Shown: piece after piece, positions 1-5,967 of the stretch
Numbering within the stretch: position 1 is the first letter of the stretch
How the letters are laid out: each line of letters begins with the position of its first letter
Source of the DNA: JAICIG01 sp035532215
Lineage (GTDB): Bacteria > Planctomycetota > Planctomycetia > Pirellulales > JAICIG01
Assembly (NCBI GenBank): GCA_035532215.1
Contig: DATKRK010000009.1
Coordinates: forward strand, 1-8,014
Length of the DNA: 8,014 nucleotides
Direction: 5' to 3'
Made by a program: the position numbers and the translations under genes
The notes under the pieces: model-generated
What the model saw: only the letters and a program-made list of their open reading frames with translations
Databases searched by the model: none
Told to the model about the DNA's origin: nothing

Positions 1-27
1 GCCCGGCGACAGGCGTTAGACTTCTCA

Positions 28-119
28 TGGGCGAGGGCGCCCGAAGCTACTTGGCGGGCGAGGGCGCCCGGCCCTCCATAAGGCTACTTGGCGGGCGAGG
101 GCGCCCGGCCCTCCATAAG
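28..119. repeat. Tandem GC-rich 37-bp repeat (2 perfect copies plus a degenerate one)
   Basis: Two identical 37-bp units lie at 46-82 and 83-119. Each contains the self-complementary core GGGCGAGGGCGCCCGG followed by CCCTCCATAAG. A third, damaged copy at about 28-45 keeps GGGCGAGGGCGCCCG but lacks the CCCTCCAT segment before the next unit begins. The core can fold into a short GC hairpin. A related copy occurs at 7829-7853, so this is a dispersed repeat that has locally expanded. It lies just upstream of the 170-1600 gene and encodes nothing convincing. Confidence 0.85.
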
Positions 120-169
120 GCTCGATCTCTCACTTCCGCCACAACGTTACGCGAATTCAAAAGAGGAAC

Positions 170-1600
170 ATGCCGACGTTTTCGTTCAAAGCGGCCGTGC
201 TCGCCGGGTTCGCGTGTTGCTGGGCCGCAGTGTCGTTGACGGCGGTGCGGGCGGCGGACGACAAGGCGACGCCTCCATCGACGCCCACACGTCGGCCAGC
301 CGAAAAACCGCCGAAGGCCAAGCCGGCGCCGATCGCCGATGCGCGCGAAATGCTCGAACTGTACGGCGTCGACAACAGCTATCTCGACGGGCTCGTGGAC
401 GGCCAGGCGATCGGTCCCGACGAACAAGAATCGCTGTGGCGCGTGTTGTTCGCGGTCCGGCGGTTCTCGGTCGCCAATATCTATCGCTGGTCGAATCCCC
501 AGGCGGCGCTCGCTCAATTGCCGAAAACGCCCGGCGAGTTTCGCGGCGAGATCTTCGAGTTTTCCGGCCGCGTCAAGAACGTCACGATCGAAAAGCCGCT
601 GGCCGAAGTGGTCGATCGCTTCAACCTGCCGCAATTCTATCGCTGCGAGTTGGAATTCGGCGACGACCGCCGGCCCGCGACCGTTTACGCCCTGGCCGTT
701 CCCAAGGCGTGGAAGAAGGATCGGCCGCTCGACGAACGTTGCGGCGTGCGGGGCTTTTTTCTGAAGCTGGGCGAAGAAGACCGCGACGGGCGGCCGCGGC
801 TCGTCTTCGCGGCCCAGCGCGTCGCCTGGTATCCCGACACCGAGCTGGGCGATTTGAAAATGGACGTCGGGCTGTTCGACGAACTCAGCCCGAAGGCCGA
901 ACTGGGGGCGGAAGACCGCGAATGCTTTTACGAATTGCTGGCCGCCGCCGGCCGGGCCGGAACGCAAGAGCTGTTGCGGCGCACGCCGCAGCCGTCGCCC
1001 GTGGCGCCTTTGTTCAACCAGCCCCAGACGCAGCAAGGCAAGCTCGTCGCGCTGGTCGGCACGGCGCGGCAGGCGCTGTTGCGGCGAGTGGAAGATCCCG
1101 ACATCGTCTCGCGGTTCGGCATCGATCACTACTATGAAATCGAGATCAGCACGCCCGACTCGCAGAACAATCCGATCACGTTCTGCGTGCGGCAGTTGCC
1201 CGAGGGCTTTCCGCAAGGCGAGCGGATTCTCGAAACGGTCCGCATCCCGGGCTTCTTCATGAAGAAATGGGGCTACCGCGTCGACGCTCCGCTACCGCCA
1301 ACCGCCGCCGGCAGCGCCGACCTGGGAGAAGACGTCGTGCGGCGGCAGTTGGCGCCGCTGTTGATCGGCCGCGAGCCGCTCTGGATTCCGGGCGAAAAGC
1401 CCGACACCGGCTGGGCCACGACGACGTTCGTCGCCGCCTTCGTCGTCGGGATGTTGCTGCTATGGCTCGTCGTCTGGCGGCTGAACCGCAGCGACGACCG
1501 CTTTCACCGCCAGGTGGTCCGCAAGGCCGTGGCGATCGAAGATGGCCGCTCGCTGAACGATTTAGGCTTGGAAGACGCCGGACCGCCGCGGTTCGACTGA
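170..1600 (+). CDS. Membrane-anchored protein of unknown function with an internal duplication
   Basis: This is a 476-aa protein that I do not recognise by name. Residues 1-29 look like a Sec signal peptide: a basic start, a hydrophobic stretch and an AVRAAD-type cleavage region. A Pro/Lys-rich linker follows (about 34-55). A hydrophobic helix at about 416-437, followed by basic residues (WRLNRSDDR), gives a probable type I topology with a large extracytoplasmic region and a tail of about 38 residues. The soluble part seems to hold two related modules, roughly residues 125-223 and 289-408. Paired motifs are DRFNLPQFYRCELEF with SRFGIDHYYEIEIST, and CGVRGFFLKL with VRIPGFFMKK; each module ends in a W-(Y/I)-P motif. 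The ATG is preceded by GAGGA at a short spacing, which supports this start. Codon use is strongly GC-rich, as in its neighbours. A small membrane protein gene follows 34 nt downstream. Function is unknown; a binding or scaffold role is only a guess. Confidence 0.88.
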   Translation: MPTFSFKAAVLAGFACCWAAVSLTAVRAADDKATPPSTPTRRPAEKPPKAKPAPIADAREMLELYGVDNSYLDGLVDGQAIGPDEQESLWRVLFAVRRFSVANIYRWSNPQAALAQLPKTPGEFRGEIFEFSGRVKNVTIEKPLAEVVDRFNLPQFYRCELEFGDDRRPATVYALAVPKAWKKDRPLDERCGVRGFFLKLGEEDRDGRPRLVFAAQRVAWYPDTELGDLKMDVGLFDELSPKAELGAEDRECFYELLAAAGRAGTQELLRRTPQPSPVAPLFNQPQTQQGKLVALVGTARQALLRRVEDPDIVSRFGIDHYYEIEISTPDSQNNPITFCVRQLPEGFPQGERILETVRIPGFFMKKWGYRVDAPLPPTAAGSADLGEDVVRRQLAPLLIGREPLWIPGEKPDTGWATTTFVAAFVVGMLLLWLVVWRLNRSDDRFHRQVVRKAVAIEDGRSLNDLGLEDAGPPRFD

Positions 1601-1634
1601 ACTTAACGGGTAAAGCCAGTAGGAGCGTCGGCAA

Positions 1635-1751
1635 ATGTTCGCAGAGATATCGGCAGAGGATGCGGGGTTCATCGCAGGCTTCGCAGTCGGCGTCTTGATC
1701 GTCATCGTCGCGGTCGTCGTGGTGCTCGTGAAGCTCGCTCGCAAGAAGTGA
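1635..1751 (+). CDS. 38-aa single-pass membrane mini-protein
   Basis: A short ORF starts MFAEISAEDAGF and ends KLARKK before TGA. It begins with an acidic N-terminus, then has an unbroken hydrophobic helix at about residues 12-33 rich in Val, Ile and Ala, and finishes with a basic tail. By the positive-inside rule this predicts N-out/C-in insertion. A clear Shine-Dalgarno AGGAG sits at 1621-1625, 9 nt before the ATG, which is better than most genes here have. It begins 34 nt after the stop of the 476-aa membrane protein, so the two could be co-transcribed and the small protein could accompany it. No family is recognised. The ribosome site plus the textbook membrane-segment composition make it likely real, although a 117-nt ORF can arise by chance. 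Confidence 0.65.
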   Translation: MFAEISAEDAGFIAGFAVGVLIVIVAVVVVLVKLARKK

Positions 1752-1800
1752 TTGCTGGCCGCCGGCGCTTCCAAGTCGATCTGGCGGCGCGATCTACCCC

Positions 1801-1828
1801 TTGACGGCGCGCCGACGAGCGGGATACT
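1801..1828 (+). promoter_or_regulatory. Candidate sigma70-type promoter for mdh
   Basis: TTGACG at 1801-1806 (5 of 6 to the -35 consensus) is followed after 16 nt by GATACT at 1823-1828 (4 of 6 to the -10 consensus, keeping the key A2 and T6). Transcription would start near 1835, leaving a leader of about 35 nt before the mdh ATG. The call rests on motif match and position only; in GC-rich DNA such matches can be chance. Confidence 0.4.
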
Positions 1829-1870
1829 CACAAGTCGAATCGCCAATTTCTTCTCTGCCGAGGATCGCCC

Positions 1871-2812
1871 ATGCGTCGCGCCAAGATCACGATTATCGGA
1901 GCCGGTAACGTCGGCGCCACGACCGCCCACTGGTGTGCGGCCGCCGAACTGGGGGATATCGTCCTCTTGGACATTCCCCAAACCGAGAACATGCCCAAGG
2001 GCAAGGCGCTCGATTTGATGCAGTCCTCGCCGATCGTGGGCTTCGATTCGAACATCCTCGGCACGACCAGCTACGCCGACACGGCCGGCAGCGACGTGGT
2101 GGTGATCACCGCCGGCATCCCGCGCAAGCCGGGCATGAGCCGCGACGATCTGCTGGCCACCAACGCCAAGATCGTCGGCGCCGTGACCGAGGAAATCAAA
2201 AAGTCGAGCCCCGAGGCGATCCTGATCGTCGTCAGCAATCCGCTCGACGCGATGGTGCAGCGGGCCTGGCAGGTCAGCGGCTTCCCGACCAATCGAGTCC
2301 TCGGGCAGGCTGGCGTGCTCGACACGGCCCGCTACCGCACGTTCTTGGCGATGGAACTGGGCGTCAGCGTCGAGGACGTCTCGGCCCTGCTGATGGGCGG
2401 ACACGGCGACACGATGGTGCCGATGCCGAGCTGCACTTCGGTCGGCGGCATTCCGGTCATGCGGCTGCTCGATGAGAAGCGGCTCGGAGAGATCGTCGAG
2501 CGGGCCCGGCACGGCGGCGCCGAGATCGTCGGACTGCTCAAAACCGGCAGCGCCTATTACGCCCCGGCGGCGGCCGTCGCCCAGATGGTCGAGGCGATCG
2601 TCCGCGACAAGAAACGGCTGATCCCCTGCGCCGCCTATTGCGACAAGCAGTACGGCGTTGGCGGCTACTTCGTCGGCGTGCCGGTGGTGCTCGGTTCGAA
2701 CGGCGTCGAGCGCGTCGTCGAACTGGACCTGACCGCGCAGGAACGCAGCGACTTCCAGAAGAGCGTCGACGCGGTGAAGGAACTGGTGGCCGCGATGACG
2801 AAGTTGACGTAG
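1871..2812 (+). CDS. mdh: Malate dehydrogenase (NAD-dependent, LDH-like type)
   Basis: Reversible oxidation of malate to oxaloacetate with NAD in the TCA cycle, in the cytoplasm. The 313-aa length is typical of the LDH-like bacterial MDH group. The Rossmann loop GAGNVG is at residues 10-15, and Asp34 at the end of strand 2 favours NAD over NADP. Substrate and catalytic residues are visible: IPRKPGMSR with Arg85 and Arg91, SNPLD with Asn123, DTAR with Asp151 and Arg154, and GGHGD with catalytic His178. Arg85 in the specificity loop, where lactate dehydrogenases carry Gln, points to malate/oxaloacetate. GAGGA at 1860-1864, 6 nt before the ATG, supports the start. It stands alone: a 119-nt gap with a promoter candidate lies upstream, and a convergent dehydrogenase gene lies beyond two palindromic repeats downstream. 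It appears intact. Confidence 0.97.
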   Translation: MRRAKITIIGAGNVGATTAHWCAAAELGDIVLLDIPQTENMPKGKALDLMQSSPIVGFDSNILGTTSYADTAGSDVVVITAGIPRKPGMSRDDLLATNAKIVGAVTEEIKKSSPEAILIVVSNPLDAMVQRAWQVSGFPTNRVLGQAGVLDTARYRTFLAMELGVSVEDVSALLMGGHGDTMVPMPSCTSVGGIPVMRLLDEKRLGEIVERARHGGAEIVGLLKTGSAYYAPAAAVAQMVEAIVRDKKRLIPCAAYCDKQYGVGGYFVGVPVVLGSNGVERVVELDLTAQERSDFQKSVDAVKELVAAMTKLT

Positions 2813-2853
2813 CCGCGACAAAGCGCTAGTTTAATCACCGGCCGCGAACCATT

Positions 2854-2937
2854 GAGCCACGGATGGATCACGGATGAAATACAGAGTCGGAAAAACCATG
2901 TCCGATCCGTGTTCGATCTGTGTTTCATCCGTGGCTT
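2854..2937. repeat. Long imperfect palindrome (AGCCACGGATG family)
   Basis: Perfect 11-bp end arms AGCCACGGATG (2855-2865) and CATCCGTGGCT (2926-2936) continue inward as imperfect complementarity, with arms 2854-2891 and 2901-2937 matching at most positions around a 9-nt loop. CACGGATG occurs twice within the left arm. The element sits about 40 nt after the mdh stop, between convergent genes, so its RNA hairpin could help end transcription from mdh, but no T-run follows it. I recall similar ACGGATGAAACACAGA-like sequences in planctomycete intergenic DNA; that is memory, not a search. Confidence 0.8.
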
Positions 2938-2959
2938 GCTCCGTTGCCTGAAGAGCCTC

Positions 2960-3095
2960 TAACCCGGATTATTCATCAGCCCGGCTATTGCTTGACAAAG
3001 CGCTCGATACACACCCGAAGCGCCAGCGAGGTAAGTGCGTTGCGCCACCTCGCTTGCGCTTCGGGTTAGTATGGGCTGTTGAATAAGCCGGGCTA
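2960..3095. repeat. Nested double palindrome, MITE- or REP-like
   Basis: The outer arms 2960-2982 and 3073-3095 are complementary at 20 of 23 positions (core CCCGGATTATTCATCAGCCC versus GGGCTGTTGAATAAGCCGGG). Inside them is a second inverted repeat, ACCCGAAGCGCCAGCGAGGT at 3013-3032 and its complement at 3047-3066, with 19 of 20 matches and a 14-nt loop. The right outer arm ends exactly on the stop codon of the leftward dehydrogenase gene. There is no room for a transposase, so it would be a non-autonomous element, a repeat within a repeat, or a bidirectional terminator for the convergent genes. Confidence 0.85.
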
Positions 3096-3911
3096 AGTCT
3101 TCTTTCGCACGATCCAATCGCCCAGCCGCGGCGAAAGCTGCAGCAAGGTGAACAGCAGCCGGGCGGCGGGCGGAACGATCAGTTCGGCTTTCCGCTTTTC
3201 GCACGAGCGCAAGATCGCGGCGGCCAAGCGATCGGGCCGGATCGCCTTGGTCTTCACGCCGGCGCCGGGCTGGAGTGCGCGGGCCGGCACGCCGGCCGCG
3301 TCGTCGCCGCGAATTTCGCGCGAGCTGTCATCGCGCGGTTCGTCGCGGGCGATCGGTCCGGGGCAGACCAACAGCACGTGCAGCCCTTGCGGTCCGAGTT
3401 CCAGTCGCAACTGCTGCGAGTAGGCGCTGACGGCGAACTTGGTCGCCGGATAGGCGCCGATCCAGCGCGCCGCCGACTTGCCGGCCAGCGAGCCGATATT
3501 GACCAGGTGCCCGCGGCTGGCCAACAGGTGCGGCGCCGCGGCCCGCGTCGTGCGCACCAGTCCGATCAGGTTCAGCTCCATCAACTGTTGAAAATCCTCG
3601 GGCGTCGTGTCCAACACGGGCCGGCGCATCGAGCGGCCCGCGTTGTTCACCAGCACGTCGAGGCGGCCGAACTCGTCGATCGTGCGCGTCACGAGCCGTT
3701 CGACGTCTTCCTGCCGCGTGACGTCGGCTGCGATCGGCAAGACCTGGCGGCCGTTTTGCGCCAGTTGCGCCGCCGTTTGCTCAAGCGCCTCGGCATGCCG
3801 CGCGGCGATCACGACCCGCGCCCCCGCACTGGCGAACGCTTCGGCGATCGCGCGCCCCAGCCCGCTCGAACCGCCCGTCACCAACGCAACTTTGCCTTGC
3901 CAGTAGCTCAT
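3093..3911 (-). CDS. Classical short-chain dehydrogenase/reductase (SDR)
   Basis: A 272-aa NAD(P)-dependent oxidoreductase with a Rossmann fold; the substrate cannot be told from sequence. The cofactor motif TGGSSGLG is at residues 12-19, and Arg38 after strand 2 hints at NADP. Also visible are a D-V pair at 63-64 (ADVT), NNAG at 89-92, catalytic Asn114, Ser141 (NIGSLAG) and YPATK with Tyr154 and Lys158, then CPGPI at 183-187. The C-terminal portion, with a hydrophobic stretch around residues 250-260 (ARLLFTLLQLSPRLGDWIV), may associate loosely with membrane. The ATG at 3911 is preferred: the fold begins immediately (GKVALVTGG), and the ATG overlaps the TGA of the preceding small ORF as ATGA, suggesting translational coupling. 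An in-frame TTG 39 nt further upstream only adds unlike-family residues. There is no strong Shine-Dalgarno. The stop codon abuts a palindromic element. Confidence 0.93.
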   Translation of the reverse strand: MSYWQGKVALVTGGSSGLGRAIAEAFASAGARVVIAARHAEALEQTAAQLAQNGRQVLPIAADVTRQEDVERLVTRTIDEFGRLDVLVNNAGRSMRRPVLDTTPEDFQQLMELNLIGLVRTTRAAAPHLLASRGHLVNIGSLAGKSAARWIGAYPATKFAVSAYSQQLRLELGPQGLHVLLVCPGPIARDEPRDDSSREIRGDDAAGVPARALQPGAGVKTKAIRPDRLAAAILRSCEKRKAELIVPPAARLLFTLLQLSPRLGDWIVRKKT

Positions 3912-4072
3912 ATTGTTCGACCATACTGCCGCTCGTACTCCGCGACCCAATTCTTGGCGATTGCCGGCAGCCTGTCGACGACCTCTCTTCCAAACAACGC
4001 CTCATCGAGGTATCCCATGTGCAGCATGTCGATGATTCGACACAAATAAGAGCGGCCCTTAACCCACCACAT
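3908..4072 (-). CDS. 54-aa ORF coupled to the SDR gene (hypothetical or 3' remnant)
   Basis: The protein starts MWWVKGRSYLCRIID and ends AEYERQYGRTI. Its TGA overlaps the SDR start as ATGA, the usual arrangement for coupled genes. The composition looks like real protein: mixed hydrophobic and charged residues with helix-like periodicity (IIDMLHMGYLDEALFG, then VVDRLPAIAKNWVAEYERQ), unlike the Arg/Ala/Pro-rich readings seen in false frames here. An in-frame TAA three codons upstream of the ATG closes the frame. No Shine-Dalgarno is visible, and Met16 or Met19 are alternative starts. It could be a true small gene translated with the SDR, or the C-terminal remnant of a longer protein cut by whatever placed the divergent methylase gene next to it. 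I recognise no family. Confidence 0.5.
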   Translation of the reverse strand: MWWVKGRSYLCRIIDMLHMGYLDEALFGREVVDRLPAIAKNWVAEYERQYGRTI

Positions 4073-4143
4073 CCCAAGTTAGGATATGATGCGAGCGCGA
4101 TTAGGTTTAACTGAACGAATGATTAGTAGTGCGAGAGGCCAGG

Positions 4144-5040
4144 ATGCAGCCACTGTTGCCGTTTTCGGATGTCCAGCGATGGGAAGTGAAGCCCTTTCGC
4201 ACGCAGCTCCTCAAGTGGATCGGCAATAAACAGCGGTTCGCGCACGAGATCGTTTCCTACTTTCCGGCCGATTTCGGAACTTACTACGAGCCGTTCCTGG
4301 GCAGCGGCGCCGTGCTAGGTACGCTGGCCCCGCATGCCGCGGTAGGGTCCGACGCCTTCAAGCCGCTGGCTGAAATCTGGCAGGAACTCAAGTGCCGTCC
4401 CGATCAATTGACGCGTTGGTATGCCGAGCGCTGGGAGCGAACGCAGAGTACGACGAAAGAGTTGGCGTATGAAGAGGTCAAGGCTTCGTACAACGCCCGA
4501 CCAAACGGCGCGGATCTGCTCTATCTTTGCCGTTCGTGCTATGGCGGCGTAGTCCGATTCCGCAAGGCGGACGGATACATGTCGACGCCGTGCGGAGTCC
4601 ACGCGCCGATTTCTCCCGCGTCGTTCGCGAAACGCGCCGATGAGTGGCGAAAGCGTTGTCAACACGTCAAGTTCGTCCACGCTGACTACGCCGAGATGAT
4701 GGGGCGAGCTGAGAAGGGCGATTTGATCTATTGCGACCCTCCGTACCTCGACACTCAAGCCATCCTCTACGGAGCGCAGAGCTTCAGCCTCGCCAAACTG
4801 TTCGCAACGATTGCGGAGTGCAAAGCGCGGGGCGTGTTCGTTGCTCTGTCGATCGACGGCACCAAGCGTTCGGGCGAAAAGGAATGCCGAGTGCCCATCC
4901 CCGACGGGCTTTTCGAAACCGAAGCATTCGTGAACTGCGGCCGTTCGATGCTGCGGCGTTTCCAGATGGCCGGACAAACCCTTGAAGAAGAAGTGGTCGC
5001 CGATCGGCTATTGCTGACCTACGCGCTTCCAGATGCTTGA
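4144..5040 (+). CDS. Dam-family DNA adenine-N6 methyltransferase (solitary)
   Basis: Transfers methyl from S-adenosylmethionine to adenine N6 in a specific DNA site. The 298-aa protein shows the MT-A70-unrelated D12 (Dam/DpnM) layout: KWIGNK at residues 24-29, the cofactor motif EPFLGSGAV at 49-57, a CYGGVVRFRKADGYMSTPCG-type segment (132-151) equivalent to the family's NGxxRxNxxGxxNxPxG region, and catalytic YCDPPY at 196-201. Motif order (FxGxG before DPPY) makes it an alpha-class enzyme. The target cannot be read from sequence; GATC is common in the family but unproven here. ATG 4144 is chosen because GAGAGG lies 5 nt upstream; a GTG at 4129 would add five residues. No endonuclease gene is adjacent, so it looks like an orphan. 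Codons such as GTA, ACT, AGA-like and AT-ended triplets look more frequent than in mdh or pyk, which may signal horizontal acquisition (eye estimate). Confidence 0.92.
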   Translation: MQPLLPFSDVQRWEVKPFRTQLLKWIGNKQRFAHEIVSYFPADFGTYYEPFLGSGAVLGTLAPHAAVGSDAFKPLAEIWQELKCRPDQLTRWYAERWERTQSTTKELAYEEVKASYNARPNGADLLYLCRSCYGGVVRFRKADGYMSTPCGVHAPISPASFAKRADEWRKRCQHVKFVHADYAEMMGRAEKGDLIYCDPPYLDTQAILYGAQSFSLAKLFATIAECKARGVFVALSIDGTKRSGEKECRVPIPDGLFETEAFVNCGRSMLRRFQMAGQTLEEEVVADRLLLTYALPDA

Positions 5041-5268
5041 AGCCGACCGTCACGAAACGCCGCGAAACGCCGCCGACAGGATGATCCACCAAGTATTTCC
5101 GCAGAACGGCCAAACGATTGCAAAAAGCAACAGGCCTGGCCGCCGGCGAGTTTCGTCGCCGCTCGCAGCCGCCGCATCGTCGCTTTGTGGAGCTTCGTAC
5201 GGATTGGACATTGCGGACTCTAATTCAAGGCGCTTCGGTTTCGAAATCCTCAGACGCTCGCCGACATG
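5041..5268. other. Gene-poor spacer between convergent genes
   Basis: The 228 nt between the methylase stop and the 3' end of the DUF6174-like gene hold no ORF I would defend; readable frames show no start with a ribosome site and no recognisable protein. A small direct duplication, GAAACGCCGC-type, lies near 5053-5073. No clear terminator hairpin with a T-run is visible. It could include decayed sequence from whatever brought the methylase in, but nothing specific supports that. Confidence 0.5.
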
Positions 5269-5967
5269 TTAGGGACCGGGCGTGCGCCGCTTCCCGGCTG
5301 AGGCCTTTTGTGCGCCTAAACTCTTATGCGCCGCCGCCAACTCGCGGAACTCAACCACCTCCCACGCCACCTCCAGCGGCGTGCCCATCACGATCCGCTG
5401 GTATCGGCGAGGATAGCCGAGTCGCTCGTCGAACGCCGCGCGCTCGACGACCTGCGAGCCGGGAGGCGAGCCGGGAGGCGAGCCGGGAGGCGAGCCGAAG
5501 GGGCCGGCCGGGTTGTCGGCCAACTCGATTTCCTGATGGATCGTGTCGAACAGCCCGTCCACCGTCCACACATCCCACATCCGCTGGGGCGTGGCGTTGC
5601 CGTTGCGCGTGAGCAAGACGGGCCGGCCGCGGCGCACTTCGACGTGAAAGTCGCTCGGCTGCCGCCCGGTGACGCGCACTTCCATGTCGTAATCGCTGGG
5701 GCCTTGGGCGCGCCAGCGCTGTTCGGCGCGCTGTAATTCCTGTTCGTTCAAAACGGGCGCCGCCGAACGCCTCACGATGATCGTCGCCGCCAGAGCCACG
5801 AGCACCGCAAAGCTGATGCCGACGATGGCGCCGGAGGCCAGCACGCTCACGCGCACGCGGCGCCGGGCCGGCTGAACGACGCGAGCGCCGATCGAAGACG
5901 AAACCTCGCCTGACGGAGCGTCGCCGTTGGAAGAAGGCCGCGGCGGAGGGATTTCCGGCTCGTCCAT
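5269..5967 (-). CDS. DUF6174-like single-pass membrane protein
   Basis: This 232-aa protein starts with a Pro/Ser-rich cytoplasmic segment (1-34) and a basic ARRRVRV stretch, followed by one transmembrane helix (about 42-66). The remainder is a soluble, probably extracytoplasmic domain. The pattern AEQRWRAQGPSDYDMEV, FHVEVRRGRPVLLTRNG, WDVWTVDGLFDTI, then FDERLGYPRRYQRI and AWEVVEFREL matches my recollection of DUF6174 proteins, which have no established function. Near residues 158-171 the loop carries GSPPGSPPGSPPGS, produced by a 12-bp tandem repeat. GAAGAGG about 10 nt upstream supports the ATG at 5967. The last 20 residues are low-complexity and basic. It is probably monocistronic, leftward, between the methylase and pyk. 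The identity is recall of a family pattern, not a search result. Confidence 0.85.
   Translation of the reverse strand: MDEPEIPPPRPSSNGDAPSGEVSSSIGARVVQPARRRVRVSVLASGAIVGISFAVLVALAATIIVRRSAAPVLNEQELQRAEQRWRAQGPSDYDMEVRVTGRQPSDFHVEVRRGRPVLLTRNGNATPQRMWDVWTVDGLFDTIHQEIELADNPAGPFGSPPGSPPGSPPGSQVVERAAFDERLGYPRRYQRIVMGTPLEVAWEVVEFRELAAAHKSLGAQKASAGKRRTPGP
5455..5496. repeat. In-frame 12-bp tandem repeat (3.5 copies)
   Basis: The unit CGAGCCGGGAGG occurs perfectly at 5455-5466, 5467-5478 and 5479-5490, followed by a half copy to 5496. On the minus strand it encodes GSPP units in the DUF6174-like protein. Because the unit is a multiple of three, gain or loss of copies keeps the frame, so the copy number may vary between strains. 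It lies in a variable loop between two conserved blocks. Confidence 0.92.

Noticed and set aside
28..119. CRISPR array at the tandem 37-bp units
   Set aside because: The units are directly adjacent with no unique spacers, and the same core is dispersed elsewhere.
47..1216. Long minus-strand ORF opposite the 476-aa protein gene
   Set aside because: Arg/Gln/Leu-rich text with no family resemblance; a shadow caused by GC-rich third positions of the real gene.
1562..2821. 419-codon minus-strand ORF opposite mdh
   Set aside because: Composition typical of antisense shadow; mdh is unmistakable on the plus strand.
3912..3950. TTG start extending the SDR
   Set aside because: The extension precedes the normal SDR start and would abolish the neat ATGA coupling; no ribosome site.
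4129..4143. GTG start for the methylase, five codons upstream
   Set aside because: The ATG at 4144 has GAGAGG at suitable distance, while the GTG would overlap that site and adds non-conserved residues.
5118..5612. 164-codon plus-strand ORF running from the spacer into the DUF6174-like gene
   Set aside because: Mostly antisense to a supported gene; Pro/Arg/Ser-rich, no ribosome site, no recognisable domain.
3908..5967. Restriction-modification or defence island around the methylase
   Set aside because: No endonuclease, specificity subunit, helicase or toxin is seen; neighbours are an SDR and a DUF6174-like protein.
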